Shown piece by piece: positions 40,201 to 50,066 of a stretch of 64,000 nt of DNA. How positions within the stretch are numbered: position 1 is the stretch's first letter; every line of letters begins with the position of its first letter. Both the position numbers and the translations under genes were made by a program. The stretch comes from Nakamurella flava (GTDB lineage: Bacteria > Actinomycetota > Actinomycetes > Mycobacteriales > Nakamurellaceae), in NCBI RefSeq assembly GCF_005298075.1, contig NZ_SZZH01000001.1:2232001-2296000 (forward strand). Reading direction: 5' to 3'. Below the pieces are notes generated by a model, which saw only the letters and a list, made by a program, of their open reading frames with translations, searched no databases and was not told the DNA's origin.

Positions 40201-42756
40201 TCAGCGACCGACCGGGGCCACGGCGCAGCTGTCCGGGGCGTCGTCCACCGCGCCCGTCGGCACCGCCGGCGGCGTCTCGCGCTCGACCACTTCCGCTTCC
40301 AGGGCCGGCCGGGCGGCCACCACGGGCGCAACAGTCGGCGGTCGGCGCCCGTACCCCCGCCGCAACATGGCCTCCACCGCCGGGGCCGGGATGGGTTCGG
40401 AGAAGAGGAACCCCTGGGCGTAGGTACACCCCAGCGCGGTCAGGATGTCGGCCTGTTCGGCGAGCTCGACCCCCTCGGCGGTGGTGACCAGCCCCAGCTC
40501 CCGCGTCATCCGCAGCATGGCTCCGAGGAACTCCTCGGCCTCGGCGTCACGGTGGATGTTGGCCACGAACTCGAGGTCGATCTTCACCGAGTGCAGGGCG
40601 ATGCGACGCAGGCTCAGCAGCGAGGAATAGCCCGATCCGAAGTCGTCCAGCCACACCTGGATGCCCAGTTCGCGGAACCGTTGCGCGACGACCTGGGTCG
40701 TGCGGTAATCACCCAGCAGGGCGTCCTCGGTGATCTCCAGGGCCAGCTGCCGGGGGTCCACCTCGTACTGGTCGAGCACCGCCACGACCCGGGCCGGGAA
40801 GGACAGGTCGGTCATCAGCCCGGGCGGGACGTTGAGGCTGACCTTCAGGTCGGCGCAGTCGAACTGCTCGTTCCAGGCGGCGAGGTGGGCTGCGACCAGG
40901 TCGAGCATGTGCTCGGTGAGAGCGGGCAGCAGACCCGATCGACCGGCGAGTGCGATGAAGTAGCCCTGATCGACCTGGCGGCCGTCGACGTGCCAGCGGG
41001 CCAGCGCCTCGAGGGACACCAGTTGCCGGGTGTCCAGGGCGACGATGGGCTGGAACAGGCAGTGGATGCGTCCCGCAGCCAGGTCGTCGATGAGCAGCGG
41101 ACGGAAATGGAGGTCGTCGGCCTCGGGTAGCACCATCGCCGGGTGGTGCGCGCTGCGCTGCCCCTTCCCGGCCCGCTTGGCCGCGTACATGGCGATGTCG
41201 GCCCGCGAGAACAGTTCGTCGACGCCGGGGGTGTCGGCGTCGGCCGCGACGTGCGCGATCCCGATGCTGCAGCTGATCGCCAGCGGTTGCACGCGGAGGG
41301 CGAACGGCCGGCGGAGCTCGCCGACCAGCCGGTCGGCCATCGCCAGGGAATCGTGGTCGCCTTCGACCAGGACGGCGAACTCGTCGCCACCGAACCGGCT
41401 CACGGTGTCCGTGGAGCGGACCAGGCGACGCAACCGGGCCCCGACCCGACTGACCAGTTCGTCCCCCACCGGATGACCGAGGGTGTCGTTGACGGTCTTG
41501 AAATCGTCCAGATCGATGAACAGCAGCGCCAGCGGACGGCGTTCCCGGCGATGCCGCTCCACGGCCTCGACCACCCGCTGGGTGAACAACGCCCGGTTCG
41601 GCAGGCCCGTGAGGACGTCGTGGAACGCCTGCTGGCGGAGCTGGCGTTCGCGGGCGGCGAGGTCCGCCGTGAGGTTCCGGTTGTCCCGCAGCGTCAGGTA
41701 CTGCCGGAGCAGCACCAGACCCAGGACGACGATGGTCACCAGCTCGCTGACCGGGTCGGACGAGCCCACCACGTTGCGGACCGCGAGGATGCACAGCGCC
41801 GCCATCACCGGCAGGTAGGGCAGCATGCTCAGGACCCGGCTCTGGCTGGACTCCCACTCCTCCGGCGTCTCCGACGTCGGGGCCGGCACGGTGCGGATGT
41901 CCACCGTCCAGGCGATCGACGCGAAGACGGCGATGACCCCGAACCCGACGAGCCAGCAGAGGTCGACCGCGGTGCCCACCTGGAACGAGGACACCACCGT
42001 CTCGTAGGCGTAGAGCGTGTCGCCGGTGGCGATGAGCGTCATGGCCACGACGAGCGTGCCCAGGATGACCCGGTTGACCGGCATGCGACTGATGCCGAGG
42101 AGCAGCATGGTGATGGCCACGATGTCCAGGCACGGGTAACACAGGCTGACGATCAGGACCAGCGCGTCGTCCGGGCGGTTCTCCTCGCTCGTCACGTGGG
42201 TCAGCGCGAGGACCCAGCTGATGACGAAGAGGGACGCCGCGATGATGACGCCGTCCAGGACGACCCGGAGCTGACGCAGCCGGGTCCGGCGCAGCGGCAC
42301 CAGGACAGCCGTGGCCATGAAGATCGGGAACCCGAGGTAGAGCGCGTCGGCGAACGACACGTCCGGCAGGGGCGGCCCCACCGTCTCGCTGACGAACCAG
42401 GAGAGCTGGCCGGCGAACCAGAGTCCACAGCCCACCGCCAGCAGGGCCGCCGGTCGCCGCACCCGGTGCCAGGTGCGACGCCAGGCCAGCACGCCCAGCG
42501 AGGTGGTGGCCAGACCGGAGGCGGTGAGCTGGGCGACGTGACTGGTGATCGCGGCCGTCCGTGACTCCGCCCCGGCCAGTGCGATCGCGGCGAGCAGCGC
42601 GACCACCAGGAGGACGACCACGGCGAGCATCGCCGCCGCGGCCGCGGTCAGGCGCAGCGGGGACGACGCCGCGGTGCCGACGGCTGTCCGTGGCGCCCCG
42701 CGAGCGGGCGCGTCGGCCGGGAACCCACGGGTAGGAACGCCGCCGCTGCGCGCCAT
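40201..42756 (-). CDS. Membrane GGDEF-EAL cyclic-di-GMP protein
   Basis: An 851-residue protein with about ten predicted spans (residues 40-350), then a GGDEF domain (RFGGDEF near residue 454) and an EAL domain (SLEALARW near 583, DDFGSGYSSL, AEGVELAEQ). Both motifs look intact, and a RSTD sequence five residues before the GGDEF loop fits the inhibitory RxxD site. It could therefore both make and break c-di-GMP, with activity set by signals through the membrane part. C-terminal 50 residues are low-complexity. Confidence 0.93.
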   Translation of the reverse strand: MARSGGVPTRGFPADAPARGAPRTAVGTAASSPLRLTAAAAAMLAVVVLLVVALLAAIALAGAESRTAAITSHVAQLTASGLATTSLGVLAWRRTWHRVRRPAALLAVGCGLWFAGQLSWFVSETVGPPLPDVSFADALYLGFPIFMATAVLVPLRRTRLRQLRVVLDGVIIAASLFVISWVLALTHVTSEENRPDDALVLIVSLCYPCLDIVAITMLLLGISRMPVNRVILGTLVVAMTLIATGDTLYAYETVVSSFQVGTAVDLCWLVGFGVIAVFASIAWTVDIRTVPAPTSETPEEWESSQSRVLSMLPYLPVMAALCILAVRNVVGSSDPVSELVTIVVLGLVLLRQYLTLRDNRNLTADLAARERQLRQQAFHDVLTGLPNRALFTQRVVEAVERHRRERRPLALLFIDLDDFKTVNDTLGHPVGDELVSRVGARLRRLVRSTDTVSRFGGDEFAVLVEGDHDSLAMADRLVGELRRPFALRVQPLAISCSIGIAHVAADADTPGVDELFSRADIAMYAAKRAGKGQRSAHHPAMVLPEADDLHFRPLLIDDLAAGRIHCLFQPIVALDTRQLVSLEALARWHVDGRQVDQGYFIALAGRSGLLPALTEHMLDLVAAHLAAWNEQFDCADLKVSLNVPPGLMTDLSFPARVVAVLDQYEVDPRQLALEITEDALLGDYRTTQVVAQRFRELGIQVWLDDFGSGYSSLLSLRRIALHSVKIDLEFVANIHRDAEAEEFLGAMLRMTRELGLVTTAEGVELAEQADILTALGCTYAQGFLFSEPIPAPAVEAMLRRGYGRRPPTVAPVVAARPALEAEVVERETPPAVPTGAVDDAPDSCAVAPVGR

Positions 42757-42852
42757 GGTCGTTCCTCCCCTGCCCCGCGGTCCCCGACACCTGAACTACG
42801 AATAGTGACGGATAGATTACTCAACGTACAAGGGTATGCCGGGCTGGTCGCT

Positions 42853-44058
42853 TCAGCCTTCGCGCATCGCCCAGGGCGCCCCGTACTCGGTGATCAGGTC
42901 GAGGAACGGGCGGGGCGGCAGTGCCTCCGGACCGAGCACCCCCGCACCCCGCCAGGCCCCCGACGCCAGCAGCTCCAGCGCGACGACCGGGTTGAGCGCG
43001 GTCTGCCACACCACCGCCTGCGCCCCGTACTCCCGCATCGACCACTCGTTGTCGACGACGTGGTAGAGGTACACCTCCCGCGGACGGCCGTCCGGGCCCG
43101 TGCCCTTCACCCAGGTACCCGCGCAGGTCTTACCGGTCATCCGGTCCCCCAGCGCGGCCGGATCGGGCAGCACGGCGGCCACCACATCGCGGGGCGACAC
43201 CGTCCCCCCGCGCATGGTCACCGGGTCGGTCCGGTCCAGACCGACGGTGTGCAGGGCCTTCAGGACGGCGATGAACTCGGCCCCCAGGCCGTACTTGAAG
43301 GTGACCCGCCCGACGTCGATCCGCCGCGGCATGAGGTAGACCTCCTCGTGCTCGACGTTGACGCACTCGACCGGGCCGATGCCCTCCGGGAAGTCGAAGA
43401 TCTCCGGCTCGCTGAACGGCTCCGTGGTGAACCATCCGCGGTCCCGCTCCCAGACCACGGGCGGGTTCAGGCACTCCTCGATGGTGGTCCAGATCGAGAA
43501 GCTGGGCGCGAAGTCGTAGCCGGCCACCGCGAGGTTGCCCCCGTCCCGCACCCCGATCTCGTCGATTGTGGAGAACAGCTCGTCCGCCGCGTACCGGGCG
43601 AACACGTCGGACAGGCCCGGCTCCACGCCCATGCCGACCAGCGCCAACCGGCCGGCCCGCTCCCACTCCCCGGCCAGCGCGAACTGCTCGTCCCCGAGTT
43701 TGACCCCCGTCTGCGCGTACGGATGCTGCGGATGCGGATGGGACAACGACATGGCCATGTCGAGGTAATCGACGCCCGCCGACAGGGCCGCCCGGAACAG
43801 GGGCATGACGAACCGCGGGTCCGTGGCGTTGACCAGGACGTCGCAGCGGTGCCGCCGCAGCAGGTCGACCACCGCGGTGGCGTCGGTGGCGTCGACCTGG
43901 GCGGCGACGAACCGGTCGTCGCCGGTGGCCGCCACCGCCGCCGCGGCCCGCACGGGGTCGTAGTCGGCCATCACCACCAGCTCGTGGAACGGCCGCCGGG
44001 CGGCGATCACCGCGATGGCTCCCCCGACCCCGCCGGCGCCGACGACCAGCACCCGCAT
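42853..44058 (-). CDS. Saccharopine dehydrogenase-like oxidoreductase
   Basis: A 401-residue protein with a Rossmann start MRVLVVGAGGVGGAIA and a C-terminal saccharopine-dehydrogenase-like domain (MAMSLSHPHP, EECLNPPVVWERDRGWF, EHEEVYLMPRRI). ATG 44058 is chosen over the open frame to 44187. It may act on an amino-acid or polyamine intermediate; related enzymes include carboxynorspermidine synthase. The substrate is not certain. It faces the APC permease gene across a divergent gap. Confidence 0.85.
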   Translation of the reverse strand: MRVLVVGAGGVGGAIAVIAARRPFHELVVMADYDPVRAAAAVAATGDDRFVAAQVDATDATAVVDLLRRHRCDVLVNATDPRFVMPLFRAALSAGVDYLDMAMSLSHPHPQHPYAQTGVKLGDEQFALAGEWERAGRLALVGMGVEPGLSDVFARYAADELFSTIDEIGVRDGGNLAVAGYDFAPSFSIWTTIEECLNPPVVWERDRGWFTTEPFSEPEIFDFPEGIGPVECVNVEHEEVYLMPRRIDVGRVTFKYGLGAEFIAVLKALHTVGLDRTDPVTMRGGTVSPRDVVAAVLPDPAALGDRMTGKTCAGTWVKGTGPDGRPREVYLYHVVDNEWSMREYGAQAVVWQTALNPVVALELLASGAWRGAGVLGPEALPPRPFLDLITEYGAPWAMREG

Positions 44059-44280
44059 CAGACCCGCCCCCACTCGACCGCAGCTCGTTCGTCGGACATC
44101 CGTCCCCGGGCCAGGATCACCGGACGGGTTTGACAGTATGGGCGGGAATTCCGGACGGACATCCGAACGAGCTTTCGTTCCCCGCACTGGCCCCGCGACG
44201 TGCCGGTCGACCGACCCGTCGCAGGACCCGGAACATCCCGTACAGCGCGCGAGCAGTTCGCACAGCCGGAGAGGGGTCTC

Positions 44281-45783
44281 ATGACCGCTTCGCCCCCGCC
44301 CCCACGACCCGGTGCCACCGGTACCGAGCCCACCCTGCAGGAAGGGGCCATCGGTTTCGTCTCGTCAATGGTCATCGGGCTGGCCGCCACCTCCCCCGCC
44401 TACTCGCTGGCCGCCATCATCGGCCCGATCGTCGCCCTGGTCGGGGTGTACGCGCCCGGCGCCCTGCTGGCGTCGTTCGTCCCCATGCTGCTGATCGCGT
44501 CCGCGTTCTACTTCCTCAACAAGGTCGACTCCGACTGCGGCACCACGTTCTCCTGGGTGACCCGGGCGATGGGCCCGTGGCTCGGCTGGATCGGCGGCTG
44601 GGCCATCGGCATGACCGGGGTGCTGGTCGTCGGCTCCCTGGCCAACGTCGGGGTCACCTACACGCTGCTGGCCTTTGGGCTCGACGACATCGCCGAGAAC
44701 ACCACGATCGTCCGCATCCTCACCGTGGCGCTCATCCTGGTGATGACGGCGATCTGCGTCGTCGGCACCGAGCTGTCGGCCCGCCTGCAGAACTTCCTCA
44801 TCATCGCCCAGACCGCCGCGCTGCTCGCCTTCGCGATCACCGCTCTGGTCCGGGCCGCCAACGGCACCAGCAGCCTCGAGGCCACCACGCCGGAGTTGGG
44901 CTGGCTGAACCCGTTCGGCGCCGGCGGCGCCGCACTGTCCGCGGCCCTGCTGCTCGGCGTGTTCGCCTACTGGGGCTGGGAATCGGCGGTCAACCTCAAC
45001 GAGGAGACCGAGAGCGGCTCCACCACCCCGGGACGCGCGGCGATCGTCTCCACCGTCGTCCTGCTGCTGACCTACCTGGTGGTGGCCATCGCCGTCGTCG
45101 CCTACGCCGGACCGCAGTTCCTGGCCGACAACGCCTCCGAGGAGGAGGCCATCTTCGGCACCCTGGCCGACGAGGTCATGGGCGGCTGGTCCTGGGTGGT
45201 GCTGCTGGCCGTCTCGACCTCGGCCATCGCCTCGACGCAGACGACGATCATCCCGGCCTCGCGGACCGCTCTGTCGATGGCCCGTCGGCACGCCATGCCC
45301 CGATCGCTCGGCCACATCCACCCGCGGTTCCGGACCCCTGACGTCTCCACCTGGGCGGTCGCTCTCATCGCCGTCGTCTGGTACGTGGTCGTCGACCTCA
45401 TCAGCCAGAACGCCCTGCTCGACTCGGTCACGGCCTTGTCGCTGCTCATCGCCTTCTACTACGCCCTGACCGGCGTCGCCTGCGCCGTGTACTACCGCCA
45501 CGAACTGCTCCGCAGCGTGAAGAACTTCCTGCTCATCGGGGTCGGGCCGGTGCTCGGCTCGGTCATGCTGTTCTGGCTGCTCGTCCAGTCGATCATCGAC
45601 ATGGCCGATCCCGAGAACTCCACCACCGGCGAGGCCTGGCTGGGCGTCGGCCCCCCGCTGGTCATCGGCGTCTTCATCTTCGCCGTGGGCGTCGTCTTCA
45701 TGGTCGGCTGGCGTGTCCACGACCGTCGCTACTGGAACGAGAAGCCGGGCGTCGTCGACCCCGCGCTGACCGGCCGGGCCTGA
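44281..45783 (+). CDS. APC family amino acid / polyamine permease
   Basis: A 500-residue transporter with twelve predicted spans and the APC start (GAIGFVSSMVIGLAATSPAYSLA). ATG 44281 has GGAGAGGGG upstream, preferred to the frame at 44200. It lies divergent to the saccharopine dehydrogenase-like gene, so both may serve uptake and metabolism of one amino acid or amine. A stress protein gene follows 26 bases after its stop. Confidence 0.9.
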   Translation: MTASPPPPRPGATGTEPTLQEGAIGFVSSMVIGLAATSPAYSLAAIIGPIVALVGVYAPGALLASFVPMLLIASAFYFLNKVDSDCGTTFSWVTRAMGPWLGWIGGWAIGMTGVLVVGSLANVGVTYTLLAFGLDDIAENTTIVRILTVALILVMTAICVVGTELSARLQNFLIIAQTAALLAFAITALVRAANGTSSLEATTPELGWLNPFGAGGAALSAALLLGVFAYWGWESAVNLNEETESGSTTPGRAAIVSTVVLLLTYLVVAIAVVAYAGPQFLADNASEEEAIFGTLADEVMGGWSWVVLLAVSTSAIASTQTTIIPASRTALSMARRHAMPRSLGHIHPRFRTPDVSTWAVALIAVVWYVVVDLISQNALLDSVTALSLLIAFYYALTGVACAVYYRHELLRSVKNFLLIGVGPVLGSVMLFWLLVQSIIDMADPENSTTGEAWLGVGPPLVIGVFIFAVGVVFMVGWRVHDRRYWNEKPGVVDPALTGRA

Positions 45784-45809
45784 GCGCCCCACTTCGAAAG
45801 GACCCCGCC

Positions 45810-46232
45810 GTGACCATCGTCCTGGGCTACGACGAATCACCCGGCGCCGACCGCGCCCTCGACCAGGCCATCACGCTGGCCGGTCAGCTCTCCGACCGGC
45901 TGGTCGTCGTCTACGGAGCCGCCCCGCCCAGCATGATGGGCGAGGAGTACGGCGCCCATCTGGCCGCGCTGAGCGAGATCGGGCACACGGCCCTGACCGC
46001 GGCCACCGAGAAGGCCCGGGCCGCCGGCGTCGACACCGTCGTGGAACTGACCGAGGACAAACCGGCCGAGGCCCTGCTGGAGGCCGCCGAGAAGTACGAC
46101 GCCCGGGTGATCGTCGTCGGCACCTACGGCGAGAGCCCGCTCCGAGGCGCCATGCTCGGATCCACCCCGCACAAACTGCTGCACTGGTCGCACCGACCGG
46201 TGCTGTGCGTGCCGCCACCCGAGAGGGCCTGA
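45810..46232 (+). CDS. Universal stress protein (UspA family)
   Basis: A 140-residue protein with the UspA fold: TIVLGYDESPGADRALDQA at the start and the ATP-binding motif GTYGESPLRGAMLGSTPHKLLHWSHRPVLCV near the end (G-x2-G-x9-G-S/T). It starts at GTG 45810 and is probably co-transcribed with the permease. Some transporters have such a partner that senses ATP or stress. Confidence 0.92.
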   Translation: MTIVLGYDESPGADRALDQAITLAGQLSDRLVVVYGAAPPSMMGEEYGAHLAALSEIGHTALTAATEKARAAGVDTVVELTEDKPAEALLEAAEKYDARVIVVGTYGESPLRGAMLGSTPHKLLHWSHRPVLCVPPPERA

Positions 46233-46296
46233 CGCCAGGTCCGATTCGGCCCGGATCGGCCCGGATCGGTCGGGGTCGGGCGAGATTCGGTTGTGC

Positions 46297-46308
46297 ACTC
46301 TGTAGAGT
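46297..46308. promoter_or_regulatory. Possible operator palindrome
   Basis: ACTCT and AGAGT flank GT (46297-46308), about 100 bases before the LacI-type gene. The spacing and symmetry are in the range of LacI-family half-sites, and self-regulation is common in the family. Weak by itself. Confidence 0.3.
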
Positions 46309-46409
46309 TGCCCTCGGTCCGCGACGATGCCGGACCGGACTTTCCGAGACCGCCGCGGCCCGCCGCGGACGATTCCCTCGGGACGGAGCAGCCTGGTGAG
46401 GTGCAGCGG

Positions 46410-47459
46410 ATGACCGAGGCGACGCCGCCACGTCCGCGCGCCCCGGGCGCGCGGACCACGTTGCTGGACGTCGCCCAGCGGGCCGGGGTCTCCCGCACCA
46501 CCGCCTCGTTCGTGCTGACCGGACGGCGGGACATGCGTATCTCGGCCGATGCCGAGGAGCGGGTCCGCCGCGCCGCCCGCGAACTGAACTACCGCCCCAG
46601 CCTGCTGGCCCGCAGCCTGCGCACCAACCAGTCCCAGACCCTCGGGCTGCTGTCCGACGAGATCGCGAGCGAGGCCTTCGCCGGCGACGTCATCCGCGGG
46701 GCCACAGCCACCGCACTGCTGCACGACCACCTGCTCTTCGTCGGCGAGACCGAGGGCGACCCGCAGGTCGAGCAGAGCCTCATCCAGAACATGCTCGATC
46801 GAGGAGTCGGCGGTTTCGTCTACGCCTCCATGTACACCCGCAAGGTGTCGGTGTCCAAGGTCCTGCGGGCCCAGCAACTGGTGCTGCTGAACTGCCTGCC
46901 CCGGGTGCGCGGCGTCGCCGCCGTGATCCCGGACGAGCGCGAGGCCGGCCGGGCCGTCGCCCGTCTGCTGCTGGACCACGGCCACCGGGACGGCATCGTG
47001 CTCGTCGGCGAGCAGGCCACACACATCCACGCGGCGGCCGAACGGCTGCTCGGGATCACCGAGGTCCTCAAGGAAGCCGGGGTGACCCCGGCCGCCGAGG
47101 TGGAGTGCCTGTGGTGGCCCGAACCGTCCTATCAGGCCGTGACAGATTTTCTGCGGGAGCCGCACGCCCCGCCCGCCACCGCCCTGATCTGCCTCAACGA
47201 CCGGGTCGCCATGGGTGCCTACCAGGCCGCCGCGGACGCCGGGCTGCGCATTCCCGACGACCTGTCGATCGTCGCGTTCGACAATTCCGACCTCGCGGCC
47301 TGGCTGCGTCCCGGGCTGACCAGCGTCGGGATCCCGCATTTCGAGATGGGCCGACGGGCGGTCGAGCTGCTGCTCGACAAGGACCGGCCGACGACGGTGG
47401 AACAGATACCGATGCCGGTGGCCCACCGCGACTCCGTCGGCTCCCCCCGGCGGGCGTGA
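46410..47459 (+). CDS. LacI family transcriptional regulator
   Basis: A 349-residue regulator starting at ATG 46410. Residues 16-70 form the LacI helix-turn-helix (TLLDVAQRAGVSRTTASFVLTGRRD) and hinge helix (LNYRPSLLARSLR); the rest is the periplasmic-binding-like sensor (LGLLSDEIASEAFAGDVIRG, IPDDLSIVAFDNSDLAAW). It likely senses a sugar or related compound. No sugar operon is next to it, so the target is unknown. Confidence 0.93.
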   Translation: MTEATPPRPRAPGARTTLLDVAQRAGVSRTTASFVLTGRRDMRISADAEERVRRAARELNYRPSLLARSLRTNQSQTLGLLSDEIASEAFAGDVIRGATATALLHDHLLFVGETEGDPQVEQSLIQNMLDRGVGGFVYASMYTRKVSVSKVLRAQQLVLLNCLPRVRGVAAVIPDEREAGRAVARLLLDHGHRDGIVLVGEQATHIHAAAERLLGITEVLKEAGVTPAAEVECLWWPEPSYQAVTDFLREPHAPPATALICLNDRVAMGAYQAAADAGLRIPDDLSIVAFDNSDLAAWLRPGLTSVGIPHFEMGRRAVELLLDKDRPTTVEQIPMPVAHRDSVGSPRRA

Positions 47460-47577
47460 CCGGAGCGGTCACGACACCGTCCGTCCGGCCGTACCCGTCG
47501 GCGGGCTGTGCGGGCCGCACAGCAGGCGCACAGTCACGACCTAGACCCCGCACACAGGCGGCGCTCAGGATGGACTC

Positions 47578-48354
47578 ATGACCAGCGCACCCGGATTCCG
47601 CTCGTCGTCCCCGGCCCCTGCCCGTCCCGGCACCGTCGGACGACAGGCCATCACCGCAGCCGACGGACGGCCCATCCGGGTCCTGGTGGTCGACGACGAG
47701 CAGGCCCTCTCCGAGCTGGTCGGCATGGCACTGCGCTACGAGGGGTGGGAAGTGCGCACCGCCGCCAGCGGACTGGCCGCCGTCTCCGCGGCCCGGGAGT
47801 TCCGGCCCGACCTCGTGGTGCTGGACGTCATGCTCCCCGACATCGACGGTCTCGAGGTCCTCCGCCGGTTGCGCGCGGACATCGAGCGGATGCCGGTGCT
47901 GTTCCTGACCGCCCGCGACGACGTGAGCGACCGGATCGCCGGGCTCACCGCCGGCGGCGACGACTACGTCACCAAACCGTTCTCCATCGAGGAACTCGTG
48001 CTGCGCCTGCGGGCCCTGCTGCGCCGGTCCCACCTGGCCCTGGAGACGGAGTCGTCGACGATCGTCGTCGGCGACCTCACCCTCGACGAGGACGCCCGCG
48101 AGGTCCGCCGGGGTGGGGAGATCATCAACCTGACCGCCACCGAGTTCGAGCTGCTGCGCTTCCTGATGCGCAACCCGAAGCGGGTGCTGTCCAAGGCGCA
48201 GATCCTCGACCGGGTGTGGAACTACGACTTCGGCGGGCAGGCCAACATCGTCGAGCTGTACATCTCCTATCTGCGCAAGAAGATCGACGCCGGCCGGGAT
48301 CCGATGATCCACACCATGCGAGGCTTCGGTTATGTCCTCAAGCCCGCGGCCTGA
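47578..48354 (+). CDS. Two-component response regulator, OmpR/PhoB type
   Basis: A 258-residue protein with a receiver domain (IRVLVVDDEQALSELVG, Asp83 in LVVLDVMLPDIDG as phospho-acceptor, Thr in FLTARDD, Lys in YVTKPFS) and a winged helix (DEDAREVRRGGEIINLTATEFELLRFL, RVWNYDFGGQANIVELYISYLRKKID). N-terminal 38 residues are an extra Ser/Ala/Pro tail. Its last bases overlap the sensor kinase start (48332), so the two are coupled. The pair resembles mycobacterial TrcR/TrcS. Confidence 0.95.
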   Translation: MTSAPGFRSSSPAPARPGTVGRQAITAADGRPIRVLVVDDEQALSELVGMALRYEGWEVRTAASGLAAVSAAREFRPDLVVLDVMLPDIDGLEVLRRLRADIERMPVLFLTARDDVSDRIAGLTAGGDDYVTKPFSIEELVLRLRALLRRSHLALETESSTIVVGDLTLDEDAREVRRGGEIINLTATEFELLRFLMRNPKRVLSKAQILDRVWNYDFGGQANIVELYISYLRKKIDAGRDPMIHTMRGFGYVLKPAA

Positions 48355-49933
48355 CTCGGCGGACGAGACGGCGGCAGCGCCGGGAAGCGGACGGGCACGT
48401 CGGCCCCGCACGCTGCGGACCACCCTGGTGGCCAGCATGCTGGCGTTGATCGTGGTCGTCTGCGCGGTCCTGGGCGTGACCACCGAGATCTTCCTGTCCC
48501 GGTACCTCGTCGCCCAGGTCGACCAGCAGCTCAAGGTGTGGGACGACAAGCCCGGCAACCCGTACGACCACGCCGGGACGTCGTGGGGTGGGGGTCGCTG
48601 CGCCTCGGGTCAGCTGCCCGGGCGTGGTCCGGGGCTGCAACGCGGCTCCGTCTGGCTGACCGCCGAGGGCAGCGAGATCTACGACAGCGGCGCCGTCCCC
48701 TACGGCGAGAACCCCACCTGCGTCGAGCTGACCAGCACCGCGCAGACCGAACTCCTGGCGGTGCCGACGGACGGCGTCATCCGCACGGTGTCCATCGACG
48801 GGCTGGGCGACTACCGCGTCCGGGCCGACGTCGACGACTTCGGGGTGACCCGGCTCGCCGGACAGTCGCTGGACCCGGTCCACGCCTCGCTCGTGCGCCT
48901 CGGCGTCATCATGGCCGCCGTGACCGGCGTGGCCCTGCTCATCGGGGCGGGGGTGGTGGTGCTGATCGTGCGCCGCGCCCTGCGGCCGCTCGACCGGGTC
49001 GCCGCGACCGCCCACCAGGTCAGCTCCATGCCGCTGGCCAGCGGGGACGTCGACCTCGCCGTCCGGGTCCCGGAGCAGGACACCGACCCGCGGACCGAGG
49101 TCGGCCAGGTCGGTGCCGCCCTGAACCAGATGCTCGGGCACGTCTCCGGGGCGCTGGTCGCCCGCCAGGAGTCCGAGACCCGGGTGCGCCAGTTCGTCGC
49201 CGACGCCTCGCACGAGCTGCGCACCCCGCTGGCGTCGATCCGCGGCTACGCCGAACTGGCCCGCCGGGAGGGACAGCGCACGCCGGGTCGGGACGGGGAC
49301 GACGAGGACGTGACGGCCCACGCCCTGCGCCGGGTCGAGTCCGAGTCGGCCCGCATGACGACCCTCGTCGAGGACCTGCTGCTGCTGGCCCGGCTCGACT
49401 CCGGCCGGCCGCTGTCCCGCGACGAGGTGGACCTGACCATGCTGGTGCTGGACGCGGTGTCCGACGCCCGGGTCGCCGGTCGGGACCACCACTGGCAGCT
49501 CGACCTGCCCGAGGAGCCGGTGACCGCCGTCGGTGACGCCCACCGTCTGCACCAGGTGGTGGCGAACCTGCTGGCCAACGCCCGCGCGCACACCCCCGCC
49601 GGCACCCGGGTGGAGACCGGACTGCGGGTCGACGGCGCGTGGGCGATCCTCACCGTGACCGACAGCGGACCCGGCATCCCGGCCGACCTGCAGCCCGAGA
49701 TCTTCAACCGCTTCGTCCGGGGTGATTCGTCCCGGTCCCGCGCGGCCGGGTCCACCGGACTCGGTCTGGCGATCGTGGACGCGGTCACCAGCGCCCACGG
49801 CGGCAGCGTGCAGGTCCGCAGCCGACCGGGACGAACCACCTTCGTCGTGCGGTTGCCCCGGCCGGCCGACGAGGGGGCGGCCTCCACCGCCGCGCCGATC
49901 GTGGACGCGGGTCCGGCGACCGTCCGGCGCTGA
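48332..49933 (+). CDS. Two-component sensor histidine kinase
   Basis: A 533-residue kinase. Spans near residues 28-55 (TLVASMLALIVVVCAVLGVT) and 190-215 flank an outside sensor of about 135 residues with two Cys (GRCASG and NPTCVEL). Then a HAMP linker, the dimerisation helix with His294 (ADASHELRTPLASIRG), and the ATPase domain (N box NLLANARAHTP, G1 DSGPGIP, G2 GSTGLGLAIVDA). The kinase partner of the upstream regulator. The stimulus is unknown; the Cys pair may form a disulfide. Confidence 0.95.
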   Translation: MSSSPRPDSADETAAAPGSGRARRPRTLRTTLVASMLALIVVVCAVLGVTTEIFLSRYLVAQVDQQLKVWDDKPGNPYDHAGTSWGGGRCASGQLPGRGPGLQRGSVWLTAEGSEIYDSGAVPYGENPTCVELTSTAQTELLAVPTDGVIRTVSIDGLGDYRVRADVDDFGVTRLAGQSLDPVHASLVRLGVIMAAVTGVALLIGAGVVVLIVRRALRPLDRVAATAHQVSSMPLASGDVDLAVRVPEQDTDPRTEVGQVGAALNQMLGHVSGALVARQESETRVRQFVADASHELRTPLASIRGYAELARREGQRTPGRDGDDEDVTAHALRRVESESARMTTLVEDLLLLARLDSGRPLSRDEVDLTMLVLDAVSDARVAGRDHHWQLDLPEEPVTAVGDAHRLHQVVANLLANARAHTPAGTRVETGLRVDGAWAILTVTDSGPGIPADLQPEIFNRFVRGDSSRSRAAGSTGLGLAIVDAVTSAHGGSVQVRSRPGRTTFVVRLPRPADEGAASTAAPIVDAGPATVRR

Positions 49934-49972
49934 TCCGGCCCGGCCGATCGGCCGATCGTGGCCGGCCGACAT

Positions 49973-50016
49973 GAGTGGTGCACGTGCAGTCGAAGAAGGC
50001 TGCAGGTGCACCACTC
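49973..50016. terminator. Long imperfect hairpin after the kinase gene
   Basis: GAGTGGTGCACGTGCAG (49973-49989) pairs with CTGCAGGTGCACCACTC (50000-50016) with one mismatch in 17 bp; the loop is TCGAAGAAGG. It lies 40 bases beyond the kinase stop and is probably a terminator or a mRNA stabiliser. Confidence 0.65.
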
Positions 50017-50066
50017 GGTGCCGTCCCGTCGGGCACCGGGCCGTCACCGTCAGGCACAGTGGACGG

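Noticed and set aside
40709-42790. 693-residue frame overlapping the GGDEF-EAL gene
   Set aside because: Another minus-strand frame of the same region carries all GGDEF and EAL motifs; this one does not.
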